From Leeuwenhoekiella polynyae (lineage in GTDB: Bacteria > Bacteroidota > Bacteroidia > Flavobacteriales > Flavobacteriaceae), in assembly GCF_004104075.1 (NCBI RefSeq), contig NZ_QOVK01000009.1, forward strand, positions 1 to 64,000: 64,000 nucleotides of DNA, written 5' to 3'. Below the pieces are notes generated by a model, which saw only the letters and a program-made list of their open reading frames with translations, did not search any database and was not told the origin of the DNA. The translations under genes and the position numbers were made by a program. This document shows positions 35,574 to 46,029 of this stretch, piece by piece. Each line of letters starts with the position of its first letter. Position 1 is the first letter of the stretch.

Positions 35574-35974
35574 TAATCGTCTTTTGCTGTCAAAATCAGC
35601 GTGTTTTCAGCATTATAGAGCCTCAGTTTTCCTTTTTTAATTGAAAAGGTATTAGCCTTCGACAATGCTTGAAAAAAATTATATTCTAAGGATGTTCCTT
35701 CAGGACACATCATTTTTGTTGAGATTGCAGGTGAAAACTTAATGCTCTCCCCACTAACAACATATGTAGAACTGTAGCTGTTACAAACTCCTCTACCATT
35801 GATTTGACCGGTCTCTTCATTAAAAATAATGGTCATCTCTTTATCTGCGATAGAATCTGTTTTTACAGATTGTACAATGTATTTACCCTTTGGCCCTTGC
35901 ATCTTTTTGTTAGTGGATTTACACGAACTAAAACCTACTAAACCGAATATAACCAGTGCTATTACTATTCTCAT
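35573..35974 (-). CDS. META-domain (HslJ-like) lipoprotein
   Basis: 133 residues. The signal ends in the lipobox GFSSCK (Cys about 18). The META domain follows, with GRGVCNSYSSTY (the family has G-x-x-x-C/G-N), FSPAISTKMMCPEG and a C-terminal beta strand. HslJ-type proteins are small, heat- or antibiotic-linked and of unclear mechanism. It sits inside the suf operon between sufS and sufE. Confidence 0.85.
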   Translation of the reverse strand: MRIVIALVIFGLVGFSSCKSTNKKMQGPKGKYIVQSVKTDSIADKEMTIIFNEETGQINGRGVCNSYSSTYVVSGESIKFSPAISTKMMCPEGTSLEYNFFQALSKANTFSIKKGKLRLYNAENTLILTAKDD

Positions 35975-36041
35975 ATTGCTATTATTTTGAATATGAAATT
36001 ACTAGTATTCCTTGAAATACCCGCAAATCGAAAGGTTAAAA

Positions 36042-37280
36042 TTAACTCAACATATTTTTAGCACGCTCAACAGCAGCTACTAATATGTCAATCTCTTCTT
36101 TAGTATTGTAAAACGCAAAGGAAGCACGCACTGTACCGGGAATCTTATAAAAATCCATAATAGGTTGTGCGCAATGGTGACCGGTACGCACGGCAACACC
36201 CAGCTTATCGAGGATCGTACCTATATCGTACGGATGAATTCCTTCTATATTAAATGAAATTACAGCTGTTTTTTCTTTAGACTCTCCGTAGATTCTAAGT
36301 CCGTCTATTGCTTTTAATTTCTCTGTACCGTATTCTAAAAGTTCATGCTCATATGCCGCAATGGTTTCAAAGCCTATCGCATTCATATAATCTAGAGCAG
36401 CGCCAAAAGCAATACCGCCACAAATATTTGGGGTACCTGCTTCAAATTTATGCGGCAAGCCCGCATAGGTTGTTTTTTCAAAAGTGACCTGATCTATCAT
36501 CTCACCCCCACCTTGATACGGAGGCAATTGTTCTAGCCATTTCTCTTTTCCATACAGCATTCCTACTCCGGTAGGACCACACATTTTATGAGCAGAAACC
36601 ACATAAAAATCAACATCAAGAGCCTGAACGTCTGCTTTGATATGCGGAGCAGCTTGAGCACCATCTACTAAAACCGCACCACCCACTGCATGTGTTTTTT
36701 CAATAATAAATTCAATGGGATTTACAGTTCCCAGTGCATTACTCACGTGATTTACAAAAACTAATTTTGTTTTATCCGAAAGCAATTGTTCAAAAGCATC
36801 CATATCAAGTGTCCCGTTATCTGTCATAGGGATAACCTTAAGCACTGCACCGGTCTTTTCACAAAGCATTTGCCAAGGCACAATATTAGAATGATGCTCT
36901 AATGCTGAAACAATAACCTCATCTCCTTCCTTTAAAATTTCGGCATAGCCCGAAGCGACAATATTAATCCCGTGCGTTGTCCCTGAGGTAAAAAGGGTTT
37001 GATAGGCATTAGGGATATTGAAATGCTTTTGCAATTTAATACGAGCCTGCTCGTAAGCATCTGTAGCTTCTTGAGAAAGCGCGTGAACACCACGGTGAAT
37101 ATTTGCATTATAGTTAGAATAATAATCTACAATAACATCTATTACCTGTTGTGGCGTTTGCGAAGTCGCAGCATTGTCAAAATACACCAAGGGTTTCTCA
37201 TTGACCTTTCGGTTTAGAATAGGGAAATCCTTCCTTATACTCTTGACATCAAAGGTTAAAGGTGTGCTGACGCTAGCCAT
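36042..37280 (-). CDS. sufS: Cysteine desulfurase SufS
   Basis: 412 residues. Class V PLP aminotransferase of the SufS type: YFDNAATSQTP at the start, TSGTTHGINIVA, VDGAQAAPH, the PLP lysine in VVSAHKMCGPTG (about 231) and the active-site Cys in RTGHHCAQP (about 369). Supplies persulphide sulphur to SufE and SufBCD. Confidence 0.95.
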   Translation of the reverse strand: MASVSTPLTFDVKSIRKDFPILNRKVNEKPLVYFDNAATSQTPQQVIDVIVDYYSNYNANIHRGVHALSQEATDAYEQARIKLQKHFNIPNAYQTLFTSGTTHGINIVASGYAEILKEGDEVIVSALEHHSNIVPWQMLCEKTGAVLKVIPMTDNGTLDMDAFEQLLSDKTKLVFVNHVSNALGTVNPIEFIIEKTHAVGGAVLVDGAQAAPHIKADVQALDVDFYVVSAHKMCGPTGVGMLYGKEKWLEQLPPYQGGGEMIDQVTFEKTTYAGLPHKFEAGTPNICGGIAFGAALDYMNAIGFETIAAYEHELLEYGTEKLKAIDGLRIYGESKEKTAVISFNIEGIHPYDIGTILDKLGVAVRTGHHCAQPIMDFYKIPGTVRASFAFYNTKEEIDILVAAVERAKNMLS

Positions 37281-37320
37281 AACTGAATTTTTGAAAATTT
37301 ATAGAATAAGAAAACGTATG

Positions 37321-38634
37321 CTACAGGTCAAAACCAATATTAACGCCTAACTTATCTGCGATAAGATTAGTAATACGTGCTTTTAGCTGTGGAATTTTTA
37401 CACTCTCCAGAACGTTATTAGCAAACGCGTACATCAATAAAGCACGACCTTCTTTGACACCTATACCACGAGTTCGCATATAAAACAAAGCATCTTCATC
37501 AAGCTGACCAATAGTACAACCATGAGAACAACGCACATCGTCAGCAAAGATCTCTAATTGAGGTTTTGAATTTATAGAGGCTTTATCACTGATCAGGATA
37601 TTGTTGTTAGACTGATACGCATTGATCTTTTGTGCAATCGCATCTACCACAACTTTACCGTTGAAAACACCGGTAGATTTATCATCAAAAATACCTTTAT
37701 AATCCTGATGACTCTCGCAGTTAGGCTGCTTGTGATGAACCAAGGTATTGTGATCTACGTGCTGCTTGTCTTCTATTATGGTAATACCTTTTAGAATAGA
37801 GTTGTTATGTTCCCCATTCTGATAGAAGCTGAGATTGTTACGCGTTAATTTTCCTCCAAAAGAAAAAGTATGCACCGAAACTTCACTAGATTCTTGCTGA
37901 TCTATATGCGTGTTATCTATTAAAGAAGCATTTTCTTTATCGTTCTGAATTTTATAGTAATCTACTCTTGCGTGTTTTCCGGCATAGATCTCTGTAACCG
38001 AATTTGTAAACACAGCATTAGAGTTAAGGCTCTGATGACGCTCAATAACCTGTACTTCTGCATTTTCTTCAGCAACGATCAGGTTACGCGGTTGAAGCAT
38101 TAAATTAGCCTCATTACCGGTAGAAAAATGAACAATCTGAATAGGTTTATTTACCGCTCTGCTTTTAGGAACATAGATGTATGCACCTTCTTTTGCAAAA
38201 GCTGTATTTAAAGCTGTAAGGCTTTCTTTTTTAGCAATTTTGTTGAAATACACATCAATTACCTGCTTGAACTTTGGCTTAGTAAGTGCCGAACTCAATA
38301 AACAAACATCTACACCATCGTGTGTCGTTTCAGAAAGATACGAACTGTAAACGCCGTCTATAAACACAATTTTATAGGTGTCTATATCATTTAAGAAATA
38401 CTTCTTAACGTCTTTAAATTCAATAGCATCATCTGCATGAGAAACCAAACTGTAATCTGGTTTTGTCAGGCTATTCAAAGAAGTGTATTTCCAGTTCTCA
38501 TCCTTTCGGGTAGGAAAACCGTGTTCTTCAAATACTTTAATAGCTTCATCTTTAATATCGTGAATACTATTATCAAGATCTGTGTTCTCCTGAAAAGTCA
38601 GGTATGATGATAATAATTTATCTTTTAAACTCAT
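37321..38634 (-). CDS. sufD: SufD, Fe-S scaffold subunit
   Basis: 437 residues. Beta-helical SufD with an N-terminal helical part (FPTRKDENWKYTSL) and the conserved C-terminal block DDVRCSHGCTIGQLDEDALFYMRTRGI. Pairs with SufB and SufC to build and transfer the cluster. Gene order sufBCD-sufS is as in other Flavobacteria. Confidence 0.95.
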   Translation of the reverse strand: MSLKDKLLSSYLTFQENTDLDNSIHDIKDEAIKVFEEHGFPTRKDENWKYTSLNSLTKPDYSLVSHADDAIEFKDVKKYFLNDIDTYKIVFIDGVYSSYLSETTHDGVDVCLLSSALTKPKFKQVIDVYFNKIAKKESLTALNTAFAKEGAYIYVPKSRAVNKPIQIVHFSTGNEANLMLQPRNLIVAEENAEVQVIERHQSLNSNAVFTNSVTEIYAGKHARVDYYKIQNDKENASLIDNTHIDQQESSEVSVHTFSFGGKLTRNNLSFYQNGEHNNSILKGITIIEDKQHVDHNTLVHHKQPNCESHQDYKGIFDDKSTGVFNGKVVVDAIAQKINAYQSNNNILISDKASINSKPQLEIFADDVRCSHGCTIGQLDEDALFYMRTRGIGVKEGRALLMYAFANNVLESVKIPQLKARITNLIADKLGVNIGFDL

Positions 38635-38740
38635 TTCGTTACAGTTATAAGTTAAAAATTGAAAGTGCCATAATTAGCAAACCTCCACTTTTTACTTTTT
38701 ACAAAAATCAGACATTCTAAAACGCTGACTTCTAATTCTT

Positions 38741-39493
38741 TTACGCTGTTAATTCAGCTTTTACCCAGTCGTAACCTTTTTCTTCTAGCTCAAGTGCTAA
38801 TTCTTTACCACCAGATTTTACGATTTTACCGTCTACAAGAACGTGTACAAAATCTGGAACGATATATTCTAGCAAGCGCTGGTAGTGTGTAATAACAATA
38901 ACCGCATTGTCTTTACTGCGCAATTTGTTCACCCCATTAGAGACAATACGTAAAGCATCAATATCTAAACCAGAATCAGTCTCATCAAGTATAGCAAGCT
39001 TAGGCTCTAACATCGCCATTTGAAAAATCTCATTACGCTTTTTCTCACCACCTGAGAACCCTTCATTTAAGGAACGAGATAAGAATTTACGATCGATTTC
39101 TAAAAGCTCAGATTTCTCACGAATCATCTTCAGCATATCACTAGCAGGCATATCTTCTAAACCTTTAGCCTTACGCGTCTCGTTGATTGCTGTTTTGATG
39201 AAATTAGTCACCGAAACTCCAGGTATCTCAACAGGATATTGAAACGAAAGAAAAACACCTTTGTGCGCACGCTCTTCAGCATCTAATTCTAAAATAGATT
39301 CGTTCTCAAACAAGATGTCCCCGCCAGTCACTTCATACTCTTCTTTTCCCGCAACAACAGAAGACAAGGTACTTTTACCAGAACCGTTAGGCCCCATAAT
39401 CGCGTGAACTTCTCCTGCGTTTACTTTAAGATCAATCCCTTTTAAGATGTCTTTGTCTTCTATACCTGCATTCAGATTTTTTATCTCTAACAT
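38741..39493 (-). CDS. sufC: SufC, Fe-S assembly ATPase
   Basis: 250 residues, a single ABC ATPase domain: Walker [10 protein letters not shown] (about 35), signature [10 protein letters not shown] (about 143) and Walker [13 protein letters not shown] (about 164), plus the H-loop VITHYQ. It drives conformational change in the SufBCD complex. Confidence 0.95.
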   Translation of the reverse strand: MLEIKNLNAGIEDKDILKGIDLKVNAGEVHAIMGPNGSGKSTLSSVVAGKEEYEVTGGDILFENESILELDAEERAHKGVFLSFQYPVEIPGVSVTNFIKTAINETRKAKGLEDMPASDMLKMIREKSELLEIDRKFLSRSLNEGFSGGEKKRNEIFQMAMLEPKLAILDETDSGLDIDALRIVSNGVNKLRSKDNAVIVITHYQRLLEYIVPDFVHVLVDGKIVKSGGKELALELEEKGYDWVKAELTA

Positions 39494-39547
39494 ATTCTAA
39501 ATTCTTTAGGCTGATTTATAATGCCTTTTTCTGATATTCTTAATTAA

Positions 39548-40993
39548 TTATCCTACTGAACCTTCTAATGAAATTTCTAATAATTTCTGAGCTTCAACAG
39601 CAAACTCCATCGGTAGTTTGTTTAGCACTTCTTTACTGAAACCATTCACAATCAATGCGATTGCTTTTTCAGTATCTATACCACGCTGGTTACAATAGAA
39701 GATTTGATCTTCACCAATCTTACTCGTAGTAGCCTCGTGTTCTACCCGTGCTGTTTTGTTTTTAGCTTCGATATATGGGAAAGTATGCGCTCCACATTTA
39801 TTACCCATTAATAACGAGTCACACTGTGAAAAATTCCGTGCGTTTTCAGCTCTGCTGTTTATCTGCACCAGACCCCGGTAGCTGTTTTGAGATTGACCGG
39901 CAGAGATCCCTTTAGAGATAATCGTACTCTTAGTGTTCTTACCTATATGAATCATCTTTGTACCCGTATCTGCCTGCTGAAAGTTGTTAGTAACAGCAAT
40001 CGAGTAAAACTCACCGATTGAATTATCACCTTTCAATATACAACTAGGATATTTCCAGGTTACAGCACTACCGGTTTCAACTTGTGTCCAGGAGATTTTT
40101 GCGTTTTTCTCGCACAATCCGCGTTTTGTCACAAAGTTGTACACCCCACCTTTACCTTGATCATTACCAGGATACCAGTTCTGTACCGTTGAATATTTAA
40201 TCTCTGCATCATCTAAAGCAATCAACTCAACAACTGCTGCGTGTAACTGATTTTCATCACGTGAAGGAGCTGTACACCCCTCTAAATAACTCACGTAACT
40301 ACCTGCATCAGCAACCACAAGAGTTCTTTCAAACTGACCCGTCCCGGCCTGATTGATTCTGAAATAAGTAGAAAGCTCCATCGGGCAGCGTACGCCTTTA
40401 GGAATGTAACAGAAAGAGCCATCACTAAAAACTGCACTATTTAAAGCAGCGTAAAAGTTATCTTTCTGAGGAACCACTGAACCAATATATTTTTTTACCA
40501 ATTCAGGATGTTCTTTTATCGCTTCAGAAATAGAGCAAAAAATGATTCCCTTTTCAGCAAGCGTCTTCTTAAAAGTTGTTGTTACCGAAACAGAATCCAT
40601 AACCACATCAACCGCGACACCTGCAAGCTTTTTTTGCTCATCAAGAGAAATACCCAAACGTTTGAATGTATCTAGTAATTCAGGGTCTACTTCATCAAGA
40701 CTATCATATTTTGGTTTCTTTGAAGGAGCAGAATAATACGAAATATTCTGAAAGTCTGGTTTTGCATAATGCACATTAGCCCACTCTGGTTCTTCCATCG
40801 TTTGCCAATATCTAAAAGCTTCAATACGCCAGTCAGTCATCCATTCCGGTTCTCCTTTCTTTAAAGATATTGCTCGCACAACATCTTCGTTCAACCCATT
40901 AGGAAACGTTTCAGATTCAATATCTGTGTAGAATCCGTATTTATATTCTTTGGTCGCTAACTCTTTTTCTAAATCGTCTTCTGTATACGCCAT
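39548..40993 (-). CDS. sufB: SufB, Fe-S scaffold subunit
   Basis: 481 residues. SufB signatures include [51 protein letters not shown] and [22 protein letters not shown]. This is the main scaffold for cluster assembly on the SufBC2D complex. Confidence 0.95.
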   Translation of the reverse strand: MAYTEDDLEKELATKEYKYGFYTDIESETFPNGLNEDVVRAISLKKGEPEWMTDWRIEAFRYWQTMEEPEWANVHYAKPDFQNISYYSAPSKKPKYDSLDEVDPELLDTFKRLGISLDEQKKLAGVAVDVVMDSVSVTTTFKKTLAEKGIIFCSISEAIKEHPELVKKYIGSVVPQKDNFYAALNSAVFSDGSFCYIPKGVRCPMELSTYFRINQAGTGQFERTLVVADAGSYVSYLEGCTAPSRDENQLHAAVVELIALDDAEIKYSTVQNWYPGNDQGKGGVYNFVTKRGLCEKNAKISWTQVETGSAVTWKYPSCILKGDNSIGEFYSIAVTNNFQQADTGTKMIHIGKNTKSTIISKGISAGQSQNSYRGLVQINSRAENARNFSQCDSLLMGNKCGAHTFPYIEAKNKTARVEHEATTSKIGEDQIFYCNQRGIDTEKAIALIVNGFSKEVLNKLPMEFAVEAQKLLEISLEGSVG

Positions 40994-41036
40994 ATACTTT
41001 ATCTAAGCTGTTTGTTACAAACAGTAATTATCATTA

Positions 41037-41366
41037 TTATAGTGAAAAACTTTCTCCACAACCGCAGGTGCGTTGTGCATTGGGGTTGTTAAAGACAAAA
41101 CCTTTACCATTTAATCCCCCACTGTACTCCAGAACAGTACCTATCAGATAGAGAAAACTACGCTTATCAACAATCAGTTTGATATCATTATCTTCAAACA
41201 ATTTATCTTCTTCCTGAAGACTTTTATCAAACTTTAGCTCATAAGACAAACCACTGCAACCGCCGCTCTTAACCCCCACTCTAACGTAGTCTACAGCAGC
41301 ATCATAACCCTCCTCGCTCATAAGGCCGGCTATTTTCTTTTTTGCGTCTTCGCTTACTTTAATCAT
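41037..41366 (-). CDS. sufA: HesB/IscA-type Fe-S carrier
   Basis: 109 residues from the ATG at 41366 (MIKVSEDAKKKIAG); the longer frame from 41396 is less likely. The three cluster cysteines are present as GVKSGGCSG and RTCGCGES. Probably carries nascent clusters to apo-proteins. First gene of the suf operon; sufB starts about 43 bp later. Confidence 0.9.
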   Translation of the reverse strand: MIKVSEDAKKKIAGLMSEEGYDAAVDYVRVGVKSGGCSGLSYELKFDKSLQEEDKLFEDNDIKLIVDKRSFLYLIGTVLEYSGGLNGKGFVFNNPNAQRTCGCGESFSL

Positions 41367-41603
41367 ATCACTTCTTAATTGGTGCAAATATACCATTTAA
41401 GTAGGGTTTTACCATACAACCTTACATTAAACTATCTTATAAAATAATAAAGGAATTATATCATAAACTCTATTTGCTATTCCTTTTAACTATAATTGGT
41501 TCAATCCAGAATTCAAAGTTCAGGCGACTGCTGATCTGAGCTCTTTTTTACAAAGATTTTTGTTTTAAAACAGTCTTGAATATCGGGTTTCGTTTATTCC
41601 ATT

Positions 41604-41611
41604 TAACTTTG
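41604..41611 (+). promoter_or_regulatory. -7 promoter element for thiL
   Basis: TAACTTTG matches TAnnTTTG, 20 bp before the ATG at 41632. A TTG about 25 bp upstream could be the -33 partner. Confidence 0.45.
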
Positions 41612-41631
41612 CAGCCAAAAGCAAGGCTATT

Positions 41632-42684
41632 ATGTTTGACAATAAAGATCAATCCCGAACTTCATTAAGCGACTTGGGTGAATTTGGACTTATAAATCAT
41701 CTGACTCAGAATTTTACCATACGCCAAAACAGTACCGTAAAAGGTATTGGCGACGATGCTGCAATTGTAAATACCGAAGGTAAACAAATGGTAGTAACAA
41801 CAGATCTCTTAGTTGAAGGTGTACATTTTGACCTCAGCTTTATGCCTTTAAAACATCTGGGTTACAAAGCGGTAATGGTAAATCTTTCTGATGTGTATGC
41901 GATGAATGCTGAAGCGACACAAATTACCGTTTCTATTGCTGTCTCTAACCGGTTCCCTCTTGAAGCGCTTGAGGAATTATATGCAGGGATTGAATTGGCT
42001 TGCTCTATCTATAATGTTGACTTAATAGGTGGCGACACCACTTCAAGCACAAAAGGTTTGTTAATTAGCGTTACTGCTTTAGGCACTGCAGAACCGGAAG
42101 CTCTTGTAAAACGTGACGGTGCTAAAGATGGAGATCTTTTGGTAGTATCCGGAGACCTTGGTGCATCTTATATGGGACTGCAAGTCTTAGAACGTGAGAA
42201 ACAGGTTTACAAAGTAAATCCCAATGCGCAGCCGGACTTAGAACCTTATTCCTATATCATAGAACGTCAACTAAAGCCTGAAGCCCGAAAAGACATTGTA
42301 GAATTGCTTAAAAAGATGGAGGTCAAACCTACCTCAATGATTGACATCAGCGATGGTTTATCATCAGAAATCATACACTTGTGTAAAAGCTCTAAAACAG
42401 GTGTTCGTCTATACGAAGAGAAGATCCCATTAGACCCTCAACTTATTAATGTCTGTGAGGAATTTGAAATTGACAGCACAACAGTCGCTTTGAGTGGCGG
42501 TGAAGATTATGAATTACTATTCACCATCAATCAGGATGATTATGAGAAAGTAAAAGGAAATCCACATTTGACTGTGATTGGTCATATCACCCCAGAAAGT
42601 GATGGCATGAACTTGATTACAAGAGCAAATACCTCCATACCTATTGTAGCCAGAGGATGGAATGCTTTAAAAGATGAGGAATAA
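41632..42684 (+). CDS. thiL: Thiamine-monophosphate kinase ThiL
   Basis: 350 residues. Typical ThiL order: GIGDDAAIV near 41, TTDLLVEGVHFDL (about 63-75), LSDVYAMNA, LIGGDTTSS (Mg/ATP site) and a C-terminal SGGEDYELLFT. Phosphorylates thiamine monophosphate to the active diphosphate. Alone on the plus strand with its own promoter. Confidence 0.95.
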   Translation: MFDNKDQSRTSLSDLGEFGLINHLTQNFTIRQNSTVKGIGDDAAIVNTEGKQMVVTTDLLVEGVHFDLSFMPLKHLGYKAVMVNLSDVYAMNAEATQITVSIAVSNRFPLEALEELYAGIELACSIYNVDLIGGDTTSSTKGLLISVTALGTAEPEALVKRDGAKDGDLLVVSGDLGASYMGLQVLEREKQVYKVNPNAQPDLEPYSYIIERQLKPEARKDIVELLKKMEVKPTSMIDISDGLSSEIIHLCKSSKTGVRLYEEKIPLDPQLINVCEEFEIDSTTVALSGGEDYELLFTINQDDYEKVKGNPHLTVIGHITPESDGMNLITRANTSIPIVARGWNALKDEE

Positions 42685-42692
42685 AAAGCTAA

Positions 42693-42938
42693 TTAAGCAG
42701 ATTGCCGTCTAGTATTCTTAAAAATATAGAATTTCTCCATCACTTCATTGATGCGTCTCAATTTTGGAGTTAAGGTTTCCAGTTCGCCATAGTCGTTTTC
42801 TGTAAACTGCTTTTTACAATGTGAACACTCGTATTCTTTTTTATTCGTCTGATAAGAACGGAGAATAGTGTACTTGTGTCCAAATAATTTACACTGTAAT
42901 CTTTTAAAAGGGTTTCTAGTTTGGGATTCGATACTCAT
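42693..42938 (-). CDS. Small zinc-ribbon-like protein
   Basis: 81 residues. LQCKLFGHKYTIL followed by ECSHCKKQFTEND gives a C...H and CxxC arrangement like a short treble-clef/zinc ribbon. Its stop is 8 bp from the convergent thiL stop. Function unknown. Confidence 0.65.
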   Translation of the reverse strand: MSIESQTRNPFKRLQCKLFGHKYTILRSYQTNKKEYECSHCKKQFTENDYGELETLTPKLRRINEVMEKFYIFKNTRRQSA

Positions 42939-43133
42939 GAGGTAGGGAGTTTTATGAAGTTAGCATCCCAAATTTAACAAAACAAAACGTTAAAAATACA
43001 TTTTTAAACGTTTAAATACCTAGTCGAGCTCAAAATCACATATGTTCTCAATTTAGGTTATATATATTGAGAATCTTTCAAGTATAAAAGCTTATAATCA
43101 GAAATTTACAATCAATACAGCATTAAGCCTACC

Positions 43134-43901
43134 TTAAAAATCCAACAAAAGAGCTAAAACAGCGTCAAAATTCTCGATATTAAGCATATGTCCACCAGGC
43201 AATACGCTTATTTCCACATCAAAACCATTAAATTTTTCCCGCATTTGTTCAGCAGATATTAAGGTATCCTGAGCTCCTAAAATCATCCACTTTTTAAAGC
43301 GGGCTTGTTTCCAAAGCATTTTATTATCAGAGCGTAAAGCCATTCCGTTTTGACAAGCGACATACCCGGCTACAGGTGTTTTCAATGCCTCTTTTTTAGT
43401 GTACGAAATTTCCTCTTTCAATTTTCCTCTCAACTCAACTGAAAAAAGATTTGCCACAGACATAGAGATCATCGCCTTATAATTCTTTTGAGCAACAGCT
43501 ATTCCATGTTGTCTCAATTCCTTACGAGCTTCAGTATCAGCTTCGGGAGTAGAATTTAAAAGGCATATACCCGCTGTTTTCTCAGGAAACAAAGCTGCAT
43601 ACGCAAGTGCTACGTAGCCCCCCATAGAATGTCCTACAAATTTCACTTGATTGACATGAAGATTATCAAAGAGCTCATCAAGCGCTACAGCCATCTTACT
43701 CATTGTGTTAGCACCGGGTAAGACATTAGTATTACCGTGACCCGGAAGATCAACAAGTATAATGTGATTTTTTATTGACAATTGTTCAATAAAAGGCAAC
43801 CACATTTTTCGATTCTCTAAAAATCCATGCAGCAGACAAAGGGTCTCTCCACTCCCAAATTCCTCATAAAATAGACTGCTTTGCACTTTAGTTGGCTTCA
43901 T
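43134..43901 (-). CDS. Alpha/beta hydrolase
   Basis: 255 residues. HGF oxyanion motif (CLLHGFLENRKMW), DLPGHG, the nucleophile elbow GHSMGG (Ser about 97), and a C-terminal acidic residue plus His in VLPGGHMLNIEN. Substrate unknown. Divergent from brnQ, with about 36 bp between start codons. Confidence 0.85.
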   Translation of the reverse strand: MKPTKVQSSLFYEEFGSGETLCLLHGFLENRKMWLPFIEQLSIKNHIILVDLPGHGNTNVLPGANTMSKMAVALDELFDNLHVNQVKFVGHSMGGYVALAYAALFPEKTAGICLLNSTPEADTEARKELRQHGIAVAQKNYKAMISMSVANLFSVELRGKLKEEISYTKKEALKTPVAGYVACQNGMALRSDNKMLWKQARFKKWMILGAQDTLISAEQMREKFNGFDVEISVLPGGHMLNIENFDAVLALLLDF

Positions 43902-43937
43902 TTTATTTTATCTTTCGGGTGGAAAGTTACATCGTGT

Positions 43938-45230
43938 ATGGGTTTTAAAAAAGAAACACTAATTACTGGTTTCGCTATATTTTCACTTTTTTTTGGAGCA
44001 GGTAATTTAATCCTGCCTCCATTACTGGGTTACAATTCTGGGGATCAGTGGTCTTTGGTCACATTAGGTTTTGTTATTTCCGCAGTATTTATTCCAATTT
44101 TAGGAATTTTTGCCCACGCACGTTTACAGGGCACGATGCTAGACTTCGCATCTAAAGTGCATCCTAAATTCAGCCTTGTATTTTGCATATTGATCTATCT
44201 GGTCGCTATAACATTACCGGGACCTCGTACCGCTTCCTTAACGTATGAAATGGCGCTTCAACCATATTTTACGTTAAGCTCCCTTACATTGAGCTCAATT
44301 TATTTTGGTCTGGTTTTATTATTTACACTCAACCGCTCAAAAATCTTAGATCTCCTAGGAAAATATTTGACACCGCTTTTACTCATTATTCTTATAACTA
44401 TAATTGGTATTGCTTGTTTTGCAGAATTACCACAGGCTACTACCAGTTCGATAACAAATCCGGTAAGGTCTGGAATCTTAGAAGGCTATCAAACTTTTGA
44501 TGCAATAGGCGCAATAGTCATAGGCGCTGTGATCGTTATTTCGTTAAAACTTAGAAATCAAGAAGATTTTAATACCAAAAAAAAGATTTTAAAACGAGCT
44601 GCTATTTTAGCAGGAATGGGTCTATTTAGCATTTATACCGGCCTCATTTATATAGGCTCCTTGTACCGAAATAGCATAGAAAATCCATCTCGCACTGACC
44701 TGCTTTCTTTTTTGAGCTATGAGACTTTGGGAAGTGGCGGCCGCTTAATTTTAGCTTTTGTAGTAAGTATCGCCTGCTTTACTACGGCGGTAGGAATCGT
44801 TACCGGAACAGCAGATTTTGTAAAAGGCTTGTTTAAAAATTCTCAAAAAGCTTATGTCATTACGGTTATTTTAGGCTGCTTAATTGGTGTCATTATAGGG
44901 CAAACCGGTGTCGCGTATATTATAGAGATTGCAGTGCCGGCTCTAAATTTTATCTACCCACTAGTTATTGTTTTAATAGTGCTGAATGCCTTACCAGAAA
45001 AATACACTTCTCAAAAGGTATTTAGAATCGTTGTCTTAACTACTATATTTTTTAGCATTCCAGATTTTTTAAAAAGCCTGAATATTTTGAGCCTTGAAAA
45101 TACAAAACAACTGATCCCTCTGGCAGAATATGGCATCACCTGGTTTGTTCCCACAATTCTTTCGTATGGTATTGCGCGTATAGCTGAATATTTTACAAGT
45201 AAAGCACAACCTTTAAATCCAGAAGACTAA
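43938..45230 (+). CDS. brnQ: Branched-chain amino acid carrier BrnQ
   Basis: 430 residues from the ATG at 43938 (MGFKKETLITGF); the upstream in-frame extension overlaps the divergent hydrolase and is rejected. About 12 membrane helices; the LIVCS signature SLFFGAGNLILPP at about 14-26. Imports Leu/Ile/Val with Na+ or H+. The tiny basic gene follows with TAATG overlap. Confidence 0.9.
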   Translation: MGFKKETLITGFAIFSLFFGAGNLILPPLLGYNSGDQWSLVTLGFVISAVFIPILGIFAHARLQGTMLDFASKVHPKFSLVFCILIYLVAITLPGPRTASLTYEMALQPYFTLSSLTLSSIYFGLVLLFTLNRSKILDLLGKYLTPLLLIILITIIGIACFAELPQATTSSITNPVRSGILEGYQTFDAIGAIVIGAVIVISLKLRNQEDFNTKKKILKRAAILAGMGLFSIYTGLIYIGSLYRNSIENPSRTDLLSFLSYETLGSGGRLILAFVVSIACFTTAVGIVTGTADFVKGLFKNSQKAYVITVILGCLIGVIIGQTGVAYIIEIAVPALNFIYPLVIVLIVLNALPEKYTSQKVFRIVVLTTIFFSIPDFLKSLNILSLENTKQLIPLAEYGITWFVPTILSYGIARIAEYFTSKAQPLNPED

Positions 45231-45382
45231 TGGCAAAAAAAGGAACTCCCAAAAACGGAAAAAATAAGGCGAAGCACACCAAGCTTCTCAAGCAAAAAAA
45301 AGAAAAATTACGTAAAGAAAAAGAAGCAAGAGCTGCAAAACTCAAGGCGATTATCAATGCGTCTAAATCTGATAAAGAGTAA
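45230..45382 (+). CDS. Small Lys/Arg-rich protein (50 residues)
   Basis: Fifty residues, about 40% Lys/Arg, starting MAKKGTPKNG and continuing as one charged helix (KQKKEKLRKEKEARAAKLKAI). The ATG overlaps the brnQ stop as TAATG, and the reading frame ends in a proper stop. The composition suggests a nucleic-acid or ribosome-binding peptide. Function unknown. Short, but its coupling and continuous charged-helix pattern support coding. Confidence 0.6.
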   Translation: MAKKGTPKNGKNKAKHTKLLKQKKEKLRKEKEARAAKLKAIINASKSDKE

Positions 45383-45420
45383 GCAAAAGCTTATTCTTGA
45401 TAACGAACTCACAATATATT

Positions 45421-46029
45421 ATGAAAGCAACACCAACTTTAATTTGTATACCAGACATTAGTGGGTTTACTCAATTTATGCGCGAAGCAAACTTTGAATT
45501 GACTTCTCAGGTCATTCCTGCTTTATTAAATGAAATAATTTATGCCAACACCCTAGACCTTAAAGTCTCAGAAATAGAAGGTGATGCTGTTTTATTTTTT
45601 AGAAAAGGAGAATTGCCTGACCTCGCTTCACTTATAGAGCAATGCAAAATCTTTTATACAGATTTTTACAAACGTATTTTAGAACTGCACAAAAAACATC
45701 AATCTGAAGAAGACGCTATTACAATACCAGAAATTCTGGGTCTTAAAATCATTTTGCATTATGGTGAAGAGATCGCAATGGTGCCTATAGGCAATCGAAT
45801 TAAACTCATGGGTGAAGACGTTATAACCGCTCACCGGCTTTTAAAAAACAACATTAAAATCGATGAGTATATTCTAATTTCAGAACAACTCTTTGAGCAT
45901 TTTCCTGAAGAAGCGTTTAAAAAATACTGCGACTGGTCGCCCTTAAAAAAACAGTCTGTAGAAGTTGAACATCTGGGAACACTTAATTATCGCTATATTG
46001 ATTTAAATCCGTTAAAAAACATCAAGTAG
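45421..46029 (+). CDS. DUF2652 protein (cyclase-homology fold)
   Basis: 202 residues from the ATG at 45421. TLICIPDISGFTQF and KVSEIEGDAVLFF are the metal-Asp motifs of class III nucleotidyl cyclase homology domains as in DUF2652; LGLKIILHYGEEIAM and GEDVITAHRL continue the fold. Whether it makes a cyclic nucleotide is unknown. Ends convergent with, and overlapping by 8 bp, the GreB gene. Confidence 0.75.
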   Translation: MKATPTLICIPDISGFTQFMREANFELTSQVIPALLNEIIYANTLDLKVSEIEGDAVLFFRKGELPDLASLIEQCKIFYTDFYKRILELHKKHQSEEDAITIPEILGLKIILHYGEEIAMVPIGNRIKLMGEDVITAHRLLKNNIKIDEYILISEQLFEHFPEEAFKKYCDWSPLKKQSVEVEHLGTLNYRYIDLNPLKNIK

